The translations under genes were made by a program, and so were the position numbers. From NCBI GenBank assembly GCA_050260215.1, contig JBLNBU010000028.1:1-54644 (forward strand): 54,644 nucleotides of DNA, written 5' to 3'. How positions within the stretch are numbered: position 1 is the first letter of the stretch; every line of letters starts with the position of its first letter. Below, one piece after another: positions 33,278 to 44,004 of this stretch. The notes below the pieces were generated by a model. That model was given only the letters and a program-made list of their open reading frames with translations, was not told where the DNA came from and made no database searches. Source of the stretch: JBLNBU01 sp050260215. Lineage in GTDB: Bacteria > Pseudomonadota > Alphaproteobacteria > Rhodospirillales > Magnetospirillaceae.

Positions 33278-34129
33278 TCAGCGGAAGTCCTTCACCGTCA
33301 TGTTGCGGTAGAAGTCTTCATAGTTGGCATAGTCCTTGGGCGACGCGGCAACAAAGCCCTCGGCCGAGGCCTGGCCGACCAGGGCGGCCGATGCCTGCAG
33401 CACCGCCATGCCTTCCGGGTCGGCCGACATGCCGGCCAGGGTGCGCTGGACCGCGTCGGCGGTGGCCTTGGCGACGCGCGGGTGCACGGCGATGGCCAGG
33501 TTGTGGTAGGGCTGCGATTGCCACAGCACCCGGTATTCCATCTTCTCGCGGCTGGCGAACTCGCGCATCACCTGGTCGTTGACGCCGGCGGCGATCACCT
33601 TGCCCAGCTTCAGCTGGGCCATGATGCCTTCCTGGTTGCCGCCGAACACCGGGGTGACGTGGACGCCGGCGCGGATCAGATGGTCCATGGGCACCCCGTA
33701 GCCGACGAAGGCGGTCACCGAGGGAAAGCCCACCTCGCGCCCCGCCAGCTGGTCCAGCGACCGGATGGGCGAATCGGCCAGGGTGACGATCTGGCCGCGG
33801 ATCGGCGGCCCGTCGGGGCGGGCGACAACGCGATAGGCCGGCTCGCCAGGGCGCGGGTTGAAGATCTTGTTGGAATAGGTGAAGTCGTACTCGCCGGCGG
33901 CGATGGCGGCGTTGGCCTCGGGCGCGGTGCGCGGAACCTTGAGCGCCAGCTTCACCCCCGACTTGCGGGCGACGTAGTCCAGGATGGGGTTCCAGTACTG
34001 GGCGGTCAGCACCGGGCTGCGCTGGGTCAGTACGCCGAACGACAGGTCGTCGGCCCGGGCGGCCGTTCCCGGCACCGCCAGGGCGAGCACCGTCAGCAGC
34101 ACGCAAAGCAAGCGGGTGGGTCGGGCCAT
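33278..34129 (-). CDS. PhnD-like periplasmic phosphate/phosphonate-type binding protein
   Basis: A 283-residue protein with a signal peptide (cleavage near ARADD). DLSFGVLTQRSPVLTAQYWNPILDYVARKSGVKLALKV, the GEYDFTYSNKIF segment and LAGREVGFPSVTAFVGYGVP match the PhnD/phosphite-binding family (PF12974). No ABC permease or ATPase gene is adjacent; instead kinase and receiver genes follow without a gap. It is therefore likely a sensory co-receptor rather than a transport component. The ligand is unknown. Confidence 0.85.
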   Translation of the reverse strand: MARPTRLLCVLLTVLALAVPGTAARADDLSFGVLTQRSPVLTAQYWNPILDYVARKSGVKLALKVPRTAPEANAAIAAGEYDFTYSNKIFNPRPGEPAYRVVARPDGPPIRGQIVTLADSPIRSLDQLAGREVGFPSVTAFVGYGVPMDHLIRAGVHVTPVFGGNQEGIMAQLKLGKVIAAGVNDQVMREFASREKMEYRVLWQSQPYHNLAIAVHPRVAKATADAVQRTLAGMSADPEGMAVLQASAALVGQASAEGFVAASPKDYANYEDFYRNMTVKDFR

Positions 34130-34202
34130 GACGGGATCCGATGCGGGAATAACCGAAAGAGTAAGATAATACGACCTAGGTATGGGGGTAAAGGGGGCAT
34201 TG

Positions 34203-34241
34203 CCCGCCCGCCGCCGGCACCAGGTGCGGGCAGCGGGCGGG
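34203..34241. terminator. GC-rich hairpin after the 403-residue gene
   Basis: CCCGCCCGC (34203-34211) and GCGGGCGGG (34233-34241) are perfect complements with further imperfect pairing inside. It lies just beyond the stop of the minus-strand gene at 34264. No T-run. Confidence 0.45.
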
Positions 34242-34263
34242 GTCCCCCCCCTTTGTCCCATGG

Positions 34264-35475
34264 TCAGGCGGTGGCGGCCGCCTTGCCGACGCCCAGCACG
34301 AACGGCACCGCCACCGACTTGGGCCGGGCGACGCCCTTGGGCGCGTTGACCGTCGGCGCCTTGGCCTGCTGCGGCTTGGGTGCGGGTGCCGCTTCCTGGG
34401 TTTCGACGCCGCTGGTCAGCACGCGCCGGTACAGCGCCTTCATGGCGTCGAGGCGCGGCGGCGGCTCCTTGTGGGTGGCCAGATAGGCCATCCAGCGCCG
34501 CACCTCGAGGGTGCGGTCGGGCTGGGCGAAGGTGTGGCGGAAGCGCTGCGGCCCCAGGGTGGCGTAGGCCACCATCAGGAAGGCGGTGAAGCGGCGGATG
34601 TCGTGGCCCAGCACCGGCATGATCAACGCGACGGTGGCCGGGCGCACCGCGGCGACCAGCGAGACCACCGTTTGCAGGTCCTCGGCGGTCATGCCGGGGA
34701 ACAGGCGCTTCAGGTCCATCTGCTGGCAGACCTTCCACAGCACGTCGGCGTCGATGGTCTCGGAATTCGGCACCATCAGGCGCTTGGCGCGGTCGAGCAG
34801 CAGCGGCGTCCGGTCGGGTTCGGTGCCCGAGGCCACGTGGCTGGTGACCGCATGCAGTTCCGCCGGTTCCTGGATGTCGAGCAGGCGGGCGCCCAGCTTC
34901 TCGACCACCCGCACCGGGATGGGGACGTAGTGGGGCAGCATGGCGGCCTGCCAGTCGAACACCAGGTGCTGGCGCATGGCCTGGTACAGGCGTTCGCCCG
35001 GGGACGGCCCTGCGGGGACGGCCTTGGCAGCCGCCGGTTCGGGGGCCCACAGGGCCGTCAGCCGCTGCCAGATGCCCTTGGGCGCCGGCTTGGCGACGCG
35101 GGCGGGCGGCGGCTTGAGCCGGGTGCGGAAATAGCGCCGCGCCGAGGCGCGCACCACCAGGGTGACCACTTCCGAGAGGCGCCGGCCGCATTGCAGCTGG
35201 TCGTCGTCGGCGGTCACCGGCCGGGACTGGGAATCGACGACCACCTCGCGGAACAACTCGGGCCTGGTGCGGAAGACGGCGAACGACTGGGCCAGCAAGG
35301 TCGGTTCGCCCAGGATGGCGTCATAGGCTTCGTGCCGGCCCAGCGCCTGCAGGTGTTCGATCTCGGCCTTCAGGATGTCCACCACGTCGCTGCGCAACGC
35401 ATCGCGGATGACGTCGAGGTCGGTGCGTCCGTCGGCCACCACCCCGGTTCCACTCTGTCCTGCCATTGTCCGCAT
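34264..35475 (-). CDS. Uncharacterised 403-residue cytoplasmic protein
   Basis: I do not recognise the family. The protein has no signal peptide and no clear membrane segment. It is largely helical, with a basic Pro-rich linker at about 120-155 (LKPPPARVAKPAPKGIW) and a C-terminal Pro/Ala/Lys tail. A central region (VLWKVCQQMDLKRLFPGMTAEDLQTVVSLVAAVRPATVALIMPVLGHDIRRFTAFLMVAY) looks like a folded helical domain. Starts at 35475 and 35466 are equally possible. It is divergent from the cobalamin-binding regulator and could share its operators. Confidence 0.6.
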   Translation of the reverse strand: MRTMAGQSGTGVVADGRTDLDVIRDALRSDVVDILKAEIEHLQALGRHEAYDAILGEPTLLAQSFAVFRTRPELFREVVVDSQSRPVTADDDQLQCGRRLSEVVTLVVRASARRYFRTRLKPPPARVAKPAPKGIWQRLTALWAPEPAAAKAVPAGPSPGERLYQAMRQHLVFDWQAAMLPHYVPIPVRVVEKLGARLLDIQEPAELHAVTSHVASGTEPDRTPLLLDRAKRLMVPNSETIDADVLWKVCQQMDLKRLFPGMTAEDLQTVVSLVAAVRPATVALIMPVLGHDIRRFTAFLMVAYATLGPQRFRHTFAQPDRTLEVRRWMAYLATHKEPPPRLDAMKALYRRVLTSGVETQEAAPAPKPQQAKAPTVNAPKGVARPKSVAVPFVLGVGKAAATA

Positions 35476-35614
35476 TCCAGCTCGGCTGTTGCCACGCTGC
35501 GGCCTGTTGGCGTCCGCCCCGGGCGGGGCGGGTCAAGCGGTCGCTGTTCGAATGCGCCCGGAGCCGCTTGGCTTCCTGCCGCATCCGGGATTTACCCTAT
35601 TCCGTTTGTGGTAA

Positions 35615-35629
35615 TTTGTCCAGGACAAA
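35615..35629. promoter_or_regulatory. Perfect operator palindrome upstream of the MerR/B12 regulator
   Basis: TTTGTCCAGGACAAA is a perfect 15-bp dyad centred on A35622. A second copy lies at 35689-35703. It is 96 bp before the regulator start and 140 bp from the divergent gene. Confidence 0.6.
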
Positions 35630-35688
35630 CGTATAGGCTTGTCTTATGCGTTCGTGCATTCCCTTGCCGTGAAGCTTGGTATTATTCT

Positions 35689-35703
35689 TATGTCCAGGAC
35701 GAA
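35689..35703. promoter_or_regulatory. Second copy of the operator upstream of the MerR/B12 regulator
   Basis: TATGTCCAGGACGAA matches the first palindrome at 13 of 15 positions, with centres 74 bp apart (seven helical turns). It lies 22 bp before the start codon, close to the expected transcription start, as expected for autorepression. Confidence 0.55.
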
Positions 35704-35724
35704 ATAGGCAGGATTGACGTCGAG

Positions 35725-36651
35725 ATGGCGGGCCGGAATCCCACATCCCCCGAGGCGGCGGGCCAGGCGGTGCCCGTGGCCGACATCGAGCAGGAGACCG
35801 GCCTGCCGCGCGAGGTGGTGCGCAAGTGGGAAAGCCGCTACGGCTTTCCCCGTCCCCAGCGCGACGGCAACGGCGACCGCGTCTATCCGGCCGAGCAGGT
35901 GCAGCAACTTCGCCTGGTCCGCCGGCTGCTGGGGGCGGGCATGCGGCCGGCCAAGGTGGTGGGCCTGGACATGGCGGCGCTGCAGGAGCTGGCGGCTTCG
36001 GTGCCGCCGGCCGACACCGCTCCCGGCGCGGACTTCGCCGGCGAGGTGCTGGGCGCCCTGGTCCGCCAGGACGTCGCCCAGCTGGCCCAATGCTTGCGCG
36101 CCCGGCTGGCCCGCGACGGCCTGGCCGACTTCGTCTGCGCCACGCTGGCCCGTCTGAACCTGGCGGTGGGCGAGGCGTGGCTGCGGGGCGACATCCGCGT
36201 CTTCGAGGAGCACCTCTACAGCCATGCCGTCGTCGACCTGCTCTATGAGGCGGTGCGGCCGATCACCGACCCGGCCGGCCAGCCGCGGGTGCTGCTGACG
36301 ACCTCGCCCGGTGAAATCCACACCATCGGCCTGATGATGGCCGACGCGGTGCTGGCGCTGGAAGGGGCGCACTGCATCCGCCTGGGGGCGCAGACACCGT
36401 CCGAGGAACTGGCGGCGGCGGTGCGCGACTGTCGGGCCGACATCGTCGCCCTGTCGTTCAGCGCCGCCCACCCGCTGCGCGATGCCGCCCACTACCTGCG
36501 CGGCCTGCGCCAGTCCGTGGACCCGTCGGTGGAAATCTGGGTCGGTGGCGCCGGGGTGGAACGGCTGCGGCGCACCGCCGGCGTGCGCGTGGTCTGCCAC
36601 CTGCCCGAGGCGGCGCAGGCGGTGCGCGACTGGCGCGCCACCCGGGGGTGA
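35725..36651 (+). CDS. MerR-family regulator with cobalamin-binding domain (CarH/LitR-like)
   Basis: A 308-residue protein. An N-terminal MerR HTH (about 15-80: VADIEQETGLPREVVRKWESRYGFPRPQRDGNGDRVYP) is followed by a four-helix cap (about 105-185) with the W152-x9-E162-H163 motif, and a Rossmann B12-binding domain (about 187-305) with E197-x-H199-x-x-G202. These are the signatures of adenosylcobalamin photoreceptors CarH and LitR. They repress in the dark as B12-bound tetramers and release DNA on illumination. No carotenoid genes are adjacent, so its targets are open. Confidence 0.85.
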   Translation: MAGRNPTSPEAAGQAVPVADIEQETGLPREVVRKWESRYGFPRPQRDGNGDRVYPAEQVQQLRLVRRLLGAGMRPAKVVGLDMAALQELAASVPPADTAPGADFAGEVLGALVRQDVAQLAQCLRARLARDGLADFVCATLARLNLAVGEAWLRGDIRVFEEHLYSHAVVDLLYEAVRPITDPAGQPRVLLTTSPGEIHTIGLMMADAVLALEGAHCIRLGAQTPSEELAAAVRDCRADIVALSFSAAHPLRDAAHYLRGLRQSVDPSVEIWVGGAGVERLRRTAGVRVVCHLPEAAQAVRDWRATRG

Positions 36652-36653
36652 GG

Positions 36654-39023
<2,370 letters not shown>

Positions 39024-39029
39024 GGAGGT

Positions 39030-41870
39030 CTACTCCGCCGCCGAGGGCAGGGTCTTGGGCAGTTGCAGGCAGAAGCGGCTGCCCTGCTCGGGCGCTGCCT
39101 CGACCCAGATGTGGCCGTGGTGGTGCTCGACGATCTTGCGGCAGACGGCAAGGCCGATCCCGGTCCCTTCGTACTGGTCGGCGGTGACCAGGCGCTGGAA
39201 GATGCCGAAGATGCGTTCGCGGTGCTCGTCGGCGATGCCGATACCGTTGTCGGTGACCTCGACCTGCCAGGTGTCGCCGTCGTCGCGGGCCTCGACCCGG
39301 ACCTGGGCGGGCACGCCGGGGCGGCTGTACTTGATGGCGTTGCCGACCAGGTTCTGGAACAGCCGCACCAGCTCGTTGCGGTCGCCGCCGACGGTGGGCA
39401 GCCCGGGGGCGACGGTGACGGTGGCGCCGGCGTCGCGGATGGCCAGCTGCAGGTTTTCCAGCGCCTCGGCCACCGCCTCGCCCAGGGGCACCGTCTCGTG
39501 GCCGAGCGCGTGGCGCCCGACGCGCGAGTATTCGAGCAGGCTGAGGATCAGCCCGTCCATGCGCTTGGCGCCGTTGACGGCGTAATCCAAGAAGGTGGTC
39601 TCGTCGCCTTCCAGCTTGTCGCCGGCCCGGCGCTTGAGCAGGGTCAGGTAGCTGCCGATCTGGCGCAGCGGCTGGCGCAGGTCGTGGCTGGCGACATAGG
39701 CGAACTGTTCCAGTTCGGCGTTCGAGCGGGCCAGTTCCTTGGCCTGGCCCTCCAGCCGGGCGTGGGCCTCGGCCAGGGCGGCCTGGGAGCTGACGCGCTC
39801 GGTGATGTCGTGGACGATGGACATGATCAGCGGGCGGCCCTGGATCTCGACCCGCGCGGTATAGACCTCGACGTCGCGGATGGTGCCGTCGGCCAGCCGG
39901 TGCCGGAACTGGAAATAGCCGCGCTGGTTGGTGACGGCGGCGGCCATGTTGGTCTGCTGCTGATCGGGCGGCAGGGTGTTGATCTCGGCCATGCGCATGC
40001 CGCGCAGGGTGTCCAGACCATAGCCGTAGAAATGCGCGGCCGCCGGGTTGGCGTCGACCACGATGCCGTCGGCGGGGTCGATCAGCAGCTTGATGGCGGC
40101 GCCGGCCTCGAACATCTGGCGGAACAGGTTTTCGCGCTCGACCAGCGCCTCCTGCGCCTGCTTGCGCGAGGTGACGTCCTCGACCACCCAAACGGCGCCG
40201 GCCGCAGGCTCGGCCACGTCGACCAGGCGCGCGGTCAGCGAACACCAGATGGAGCTGCCGTCGCGCCGGCGCATCAGGACCGTGTCGTGGAAGATGTCGC
40301 CGCCCTTCAGCAGGGGATAGGCGCGCCGGCCGATGTCCTCGTACTGCTCCTGGGTGCCGTAGAGGATGTCCGAACGCTGGCCGGTGATGTCCTCGTCGAA
40401 ACCGAAGATCTGGCCGAACAGCCGGTTGGTCAGCAGCAGCTCGCGCTCGAAGCTCAAGATCGCCAGGCCGACCGGGGCGCTGTCCAGGATGGCCTGGAGG
40501 CGCCGCCGGGCCTCCTCGACCCGCCGGCGCGCCATGACCGCCTCGGTGATGTCCTGGAGGGTGCCGTCGCAGGTGGGCGGGTCGGTGCCGTCGCCGGCGG
40601 TCATGCGGCCGTTCAGGCGCGCCACCCGTTCCCCGTCGGCCAGGCGGACGTCCAGGTCGGTGACCTCTCCGCCATTCTTCATGCGGGCGAAGGCGTCCTC
40701 GACCAGGTGACGGTCGTCGGGGTGCACGGCCTCGGTCAGCCGGGCCAGGGTGAAGGATTCGACCGCGGCCACGCCTAAGATCTCGTCGACCTTTTCCGAC
40801 CAGGTCATGTGCGGCTGGCCTGGCCGCCAGCGCCAGCTGCCGACGTTGGCGATGCGTTCGGCGTTGCGCAACAGGGCGCGGCTGTTGCGCTCCAGCCGAT
40901 GATAGGACGCGCTCAGGCGGTGGACCATCTCGCGGATGGTGGCGCCCAGCTGGTCGACCTCGGCGGTGCCGCCCTGGACCTCGACCAGACGGGGCACTTC
41001 GGCGCCGAAATCCACCGCGGCGGCGGCGCTCGACAACTCGGCCAAGGGGGCGGCGAGGGTGCGCGCCATGCGCAGCCCGGCCAGCCCGACCAGGGCCACC
41101 ACCGCCATGGCAACCAGGCCGATATAGGCGGCCATGGTCTGTAGAGGCTCGGACACCAGGTGCGGGTCGACGGTCGTGTGCAGGACCGGTGTCAGCGCCG
41201 CCAGTTCGCCCGAGACCTGCACCGGCGTCGACACCGTGGCCCCGTCGGCGGCCGGTGCGTCGGGGGCGGCGGGAAACACCAGCCGGTGGACGATGCCCTT
41301 GGAATTGGCCGCCAGCTCGCGGGTGCCCAGCTCCTTCAGCGGCACCGCCAGCACCAGCGCACCCTCGGCGGCGCCGGTGTTGGCGTAGGTGACCGGATCG
41401 ACCAGCACCAGCGCCGCCGCATCGTCCACGGTGGCGATGCCGGCCCGGGGGTGGTCCTCGGCGATGGCCTCGGCGATCCAGGGCACCCCGCCGACCCACC
41501 TGTCGGTGCCGCTGCGGCCGATGGAGCGGCCGCGATAGTCGACCAGCGCGATGCGGCCCTGGACGCCGGTGATGCGGGTGAAATCGGCCAGGAAGGGCTG
41601 CAGGTAGGTCTGCCGGCCGACGTTGTCGACAAGCGAATTGGCCACGATGCTGTTGGCGGACAGCCCATGCAGGTTCGACGACAGCATGTCCAGGAAGCGG
41701 GTGATGCGGGCGGTGGCGTTGGCGGTTTCGACCCCGACCATCCCCTGGATGTTGGTGGTGACCACGTGGCGGACGACCACGTAGGCGCCGGCGCCGATCA
41801 GCAGCGATGCCGCCAGGGTCGCCTGGATGCCCAGCAGGGCGATGCGGGAGGAAAGGGTGTTCGCCCCCAT
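39030..41870 (-). CDS. Membrane triple-PAS sensor histidine kinase coupled to a LivK-like binding protein
   Basis: A 946-residue kinase. Membrane segments at about 11-35 and 246-268 enclose a periplasmic Cache-like domain of about 210 residues. HAMP, then three PAS domains (about 330-450, 455-570 and 580-695), HisKA with ELEQFAYVASHDLRQPLRQI (His729), and HATPase with DNGIGI and GTGIGLAV follow. The start at 41870 is 1 bp from the binding-protein stop; in-frame codons upstream of it belong to that gene. The partner is the hybrid kinase downstream. Confidence 0.9.
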   Translation of the reverse strand: MGANTLSSRIALLGIQATLAASLLIGAGAYVVVRHVVTTNIQGMVGVETANATARITRFLDMLSSNLHGLSANSIVANSLVDNVGRQTYLQPFLADFTRITGVQGRIALVDYRGRSIGRSGTDRWVGGVPWIAEAIAEDHPRAGIATVDDAAALVLVDPVTYANTGAAEGALVLAVPLKELGTRELAANSKGIVHRLVFPAAPDAPAADGATVSTPVQVSGELAALTPVLHTTVDPHLVSEPLQTMAAYIGLVAMAVVALVGLAGLRMARTLAAPLAELSSAAAAVDFGAEVPRLVEVQGGTAEVDQLGATIREMVHRLSASYHRLERNSRALLRNAERIANVGSWRWRPGQPHMTWSEKVDEILGVAAVESFTLARLTEAVHPDDRHLVEDAFARMKNGGEVTDLDVRLADGERVARLNGRMTAGDGTDPPTCDGTLQDITEAVMARRRVEEARRRLQAILDSAPVGLAILSFERELLLTNRLFGQIFGFDEDITGQRSDILYGTQEQYEDIGRRAYPLLKGGDIFHDTVLMRRRDGSSIWCSLTARLVDVAEPAAGAVWVVEDVTSRKQAQEALVERENLFRQMFEAGAAIKLLIDPADGIVVDANPAAAHFYGYGLDTLRGMRMAEINTLPPDQQQTNMAAAVTNQRGYFQFRHRLADGTIRDVEVYTARVEIQGRPLIMSIVHDITERVSSQAALAEAHARLEGQAKELARSNAELEQFAYVASHDLRQPLRQIGSYLTLLKRRAGDKLEGDETTFLDYAVNGAKRMDGLILSLLEYSRVGRHALGHETVPLGEAVAEALENLQLAIRDAGATVTVAPGLPTVGGDRNELVRLFQNLVGNAIKYSRPGVPAQVRVEARDDGDTWQVEVTDNGIGIADEHRERIFGIFQRLVTADQYEGTGIGLAVCRKIVEHHHGHIWVEAAPEQGSRFCLQLPKTLPSAAE

Positions 41871-41871
41871 G

Positions 41872-43095
41872 TCACCGGCCGCCCTTGCCCAGCGGGCGAA
41901 GCACCCCGTCGGGCCCATAGGCCGCCATGAACACGTCGTCCTGGTCGAGCGCGTCGTGGCGCGACGGGGTGAACGGCTCGGGCAGTCGCTTGACCAATCC
42001 GTCGTAGTCGCGCAGCCGTTCCAGCGCGTCGCGCACCTGGGCGCGGTCGGCGGTTCCGGCCTTGTCGATGGCGCGGGCCAGCAGGTGCACCAGGTCGTAG
42101 GCGTGGGCGATGCCCACGGGTGACGGCAGCCTCACCGGGTCGGCCGGCGGATACAGGCGGTCGTGGCTGGCCTTGAACGCCGCCAGCCGCGCCGGGGGCA
42201 GCCGGGTGAAGCTGAAGGTCTGCACCACCGCCAGGTCGACCTTCTGCAAGGCGTCGGCGGTCTGCTCGAACAGGGTGCCGCCGGTGATGCCCCAGTGGGC
42301 GGCGATGGGCAGCCGCCGGTCGGGTGGCAGGGCCGCCACCTCGCGCACCAGGGGCGCGGCTTCCAGGTCGTTGGCCACCAGCAAAATCGCCTGGGCGCCG
42401 GCGGTGCGCAGGTGCTCGTACTTGTCGATGAAGCTGCGGTCGCCCCAGTTGTACCATTCGACGGCGACGATGGCCGGCCCAAGGGCCTTTGCCGCATTTT
42501 CCGCCGCGGCATGGTTGGAACGGCCCCAACTGGTGTTGGGCAGCAGCAGGCCGACGCGGCTCGCCCCGTGCGAGCGGGCGTGGGCCAGCATCGCCGGCAT
42601 GGCCAGGCGATCGCGCAGCGACAGGCGGAAGACGTAATTGGGCGAGTGCGACGACTCGACGATGCCGTCGGCCGCCGCCCACGGATCCAGCTCGACCAGC
42701 TTGGCGGCGTGGACGATGTCCAGGGTCTCCAGCACCAAGGGGCTGAAACGCCCGCACAGCACCGCGATCAGGTTGGGGCGTGCCGCCAGCTCCTCGAGAT
42801 TGTCGCGGGCCCGCGCCGGCACCGACCGGTTGTCGGTGGTCACCAGTTGCAGCTCGCGGCCGCCGAGCACGCCGCCGGCACGGTTGATTTCGTCGATGGC
42901 GATGCGGGCGCCCTTTTCGATGGCCTGGGCGGACGTGCTGTTCTTCAGTCCGAACTCGGCATCCAGGCCGATCAGGACCGGAGGTTCGGCGGCGGCCGCG
43001 CCAAATGTTGCCAAGAGCAGGGCGAACACCGGCAGCAGCATGCGTATCCGTCGCAGCCGTTCGCCCCCATGCGGCAAGGGTATGGGCATCGACAT
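41872..43095 (-). CDS. Branched-chain amino-acid-type (LivK-like) periplasmic binding protein
   Basis: A 407-residue type I periplasmic binding protein. A signal peptide (LLPVFALLLATFGAAAAEPP) follows a basic N-terminus. VLIGLDAEFGLKNSTSAQAIEKGARIAIDEINRAGGVLGGRELQLVTTDNRS is the opening of the Peripla_BP_6 family. No permease or ATPase genes are present; two kinases follow directly. It therefore probably serves as a ligand sensor. The ligand could be an amino acid, amide or other small molecule. Start ATG 43095 is probable; 43089 is possible. Confidence 0.88.
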   Translation of the reverse strand: MSMPIPLPHGGERLRRIRMLLPVFALLLATFGAAAAEPPVLIGLDAEFGLKNSTSAQAIEKGARIAIDEINRAGGVLGGRELQLVTTDNRSVPARARDNLEELAARPNLIAVLCGRFSPLVLETLDIVHAAKLVELDPWAAADGIVESSHSPNYVFRLSLRDRLAMPAMLAHARSHGASRVGLLLPNTSWGRSNHAAAENAAKALGPAIVAVEWYNWGDRSFIDKYEHLRTAGAQAILLVANDLEAAPLVREVAALPPDRRLPIAAHWGITGGTLFEQTADALQKVDLAVVQTFSFTRLPPARLAAFKASHDRLYPPADPVRLPSPVGIAHAYDLVHLLARAIDKAGTADRAQVRDALERLRDYDGLVKRLPEPFTPSRHDALDQDDVFMAAYGPDGVLRPLGKGGR

Positions 43096-43427
43096 CGGGA
43101 CCCCCCCCCATTCGATCTGCTCCCTTGTCCTATATCTTTGGCATTGGGGCAAACGGTTGTCACGCATGGCTGACGAGCGGCGTGCGGGAGCGGTGGATCG
43201 GCCGTCGCGAGATTTTATCGCCATGGTTGTGCACAACCCTTGGAGGAGAAAGCTGCGGGCTTCGCCGTTGAGGAATGGCCGCCGGATACGGCAAAGACCC
43301 GATGTTGGCCGGTCCATGTAATGATGCGGCCGGGAAAGCGGTGCGCTGGGATCAAACCGCGGGTTCCACTCCCCTTCGTTCTATGCCATGCTTGCCGACG
43401 GATATATCCATACTTGGAGGGGACCCT
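43096..43427. other. Divergent intergenic region, no gene supported
   Basis: 332 bp between the LivK-like gene and the DUF992 gene. It contains the palindrome at 43225-43238 and, right after it, a GGAGGAGAAAG Shine-Dalgarno-like stretch not followed by a convincing gene. An open frame continues upstream of the DUF992 start to 43275, but its codons look non-coding. Confidence 0.5.
43225..43238. promoter_or_regulatory. Perfect 14-bp palindrome, candidate operator
   Basis: GGTTGTGCACAACC is a perfect dyad 130 bp upstream of the LivK-like gene and 190 bp upstream of the DUF992 gene. The protein that binds is unknown. Confidence 0.4.
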
Positions 43428-43886
43428 ATGAAGAAGTGGATCGTGCCCACGCTCGCTGCGGCGGCGTTTGTGTTCACCGCGGCCGGCGAGGCCAAGGCCG
43501 GCGGTATCCTCGGCCTGCTCACCTGCTCGAAGACCGGTGCCGGCCAGACCTACGTGATCTTCTCGAAGGCTCCGGTGTCGTGCACCTACGAGGGCGTGGG
43601 CGGTACGTCGAAGTACACCGGCACCGCCGGCATCGGGCTGGGCGTCGACCTGCAGTACGAGCAGGATCAGGTCGTGTCCTATCTGGTGATGGGTGGCGCC
43701 GGCAACACCGCGCCGCTGGCCGGCACCTATGTCGGCGCCAAGGCCTCGGCGACCTTCGGCATCGGCCCGACGGTGCAGGGCGGCCTGGCTGGCGCCGGCA
43801 ACGGCTTCTCGCTGGTTCCGATCGGCCTGGGTGGCCAGACCGGCTTCGGCGCGGCCGGTGGCATTAGCTACCTGAACATCCAGTAA
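43428..43886 (+). CDS. DUF992-family secreted protein
   Basis: A 152-residue protein with a signal peptide (MKKWIVPTLAAAAFVFTAAGEAKAG). The mature part has LTCSKTGAGQTYVIFSKAPVSCTYEG, with the Cys pair typical of DUF992, and a Gly-rich, beta-strand-like C-terminal half (ASATFGIGPTVQGGLAGAGNGFSLVPIGLGGQTG). Function unknown; members are abundant periplasmic or cell-surface proteins of alphaproteobacteria. A GGAGGGG sequence lies just before ATG 43428. Confidence 0.82.
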   Translation: MKKWIVPTLAAAAFVFTAAGEAKAGGILGLLTCSKTGAGQTYVIFSKAPVSCTYEGVGGTSKYTGTAGIGLGVDLQYEQDQVVSYLVMGGAGNTAPLAGTYVGAKASATFGIGPTVQGGLAGAGNGFSLVPIGLGGQTGFGAAGGISYLNIQ

Positions 43887-43908
43887 GCGGGTAAAACCGC
43901 TGGCGGAT

Positions 43909-43944
43909 ACGGCAGGGGAGGCAACTCCCCTGCCGTTTTCGTTT
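43909..43944 (+). terminator. Rho-independent terminator of the DUF992 gene
   Basis: ACGGCAGGGGAG (43909-43920) and CTCCCCTGCCGT (43925-43936) form a perfect 12-bp stem with a GCAA tetraloop, followed by TTTCGTTT. Confidence 0.9.
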
Positions 43945-44004
43945 GAAGGCGCGGGAAGATGGGGTATCACCGCGCCAGGGAACACGGGAAGACAGGACAG
44001 GGGC

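Noticed and set aside
43240..43431. Small ORF after the GGAGGAGAAAG sequence upstream of the DUF992 gene
   Set aside because: The encoded peptide has no signal, no family resemblance and biased composition; the DUF992 start has its own ribosome-binding site.
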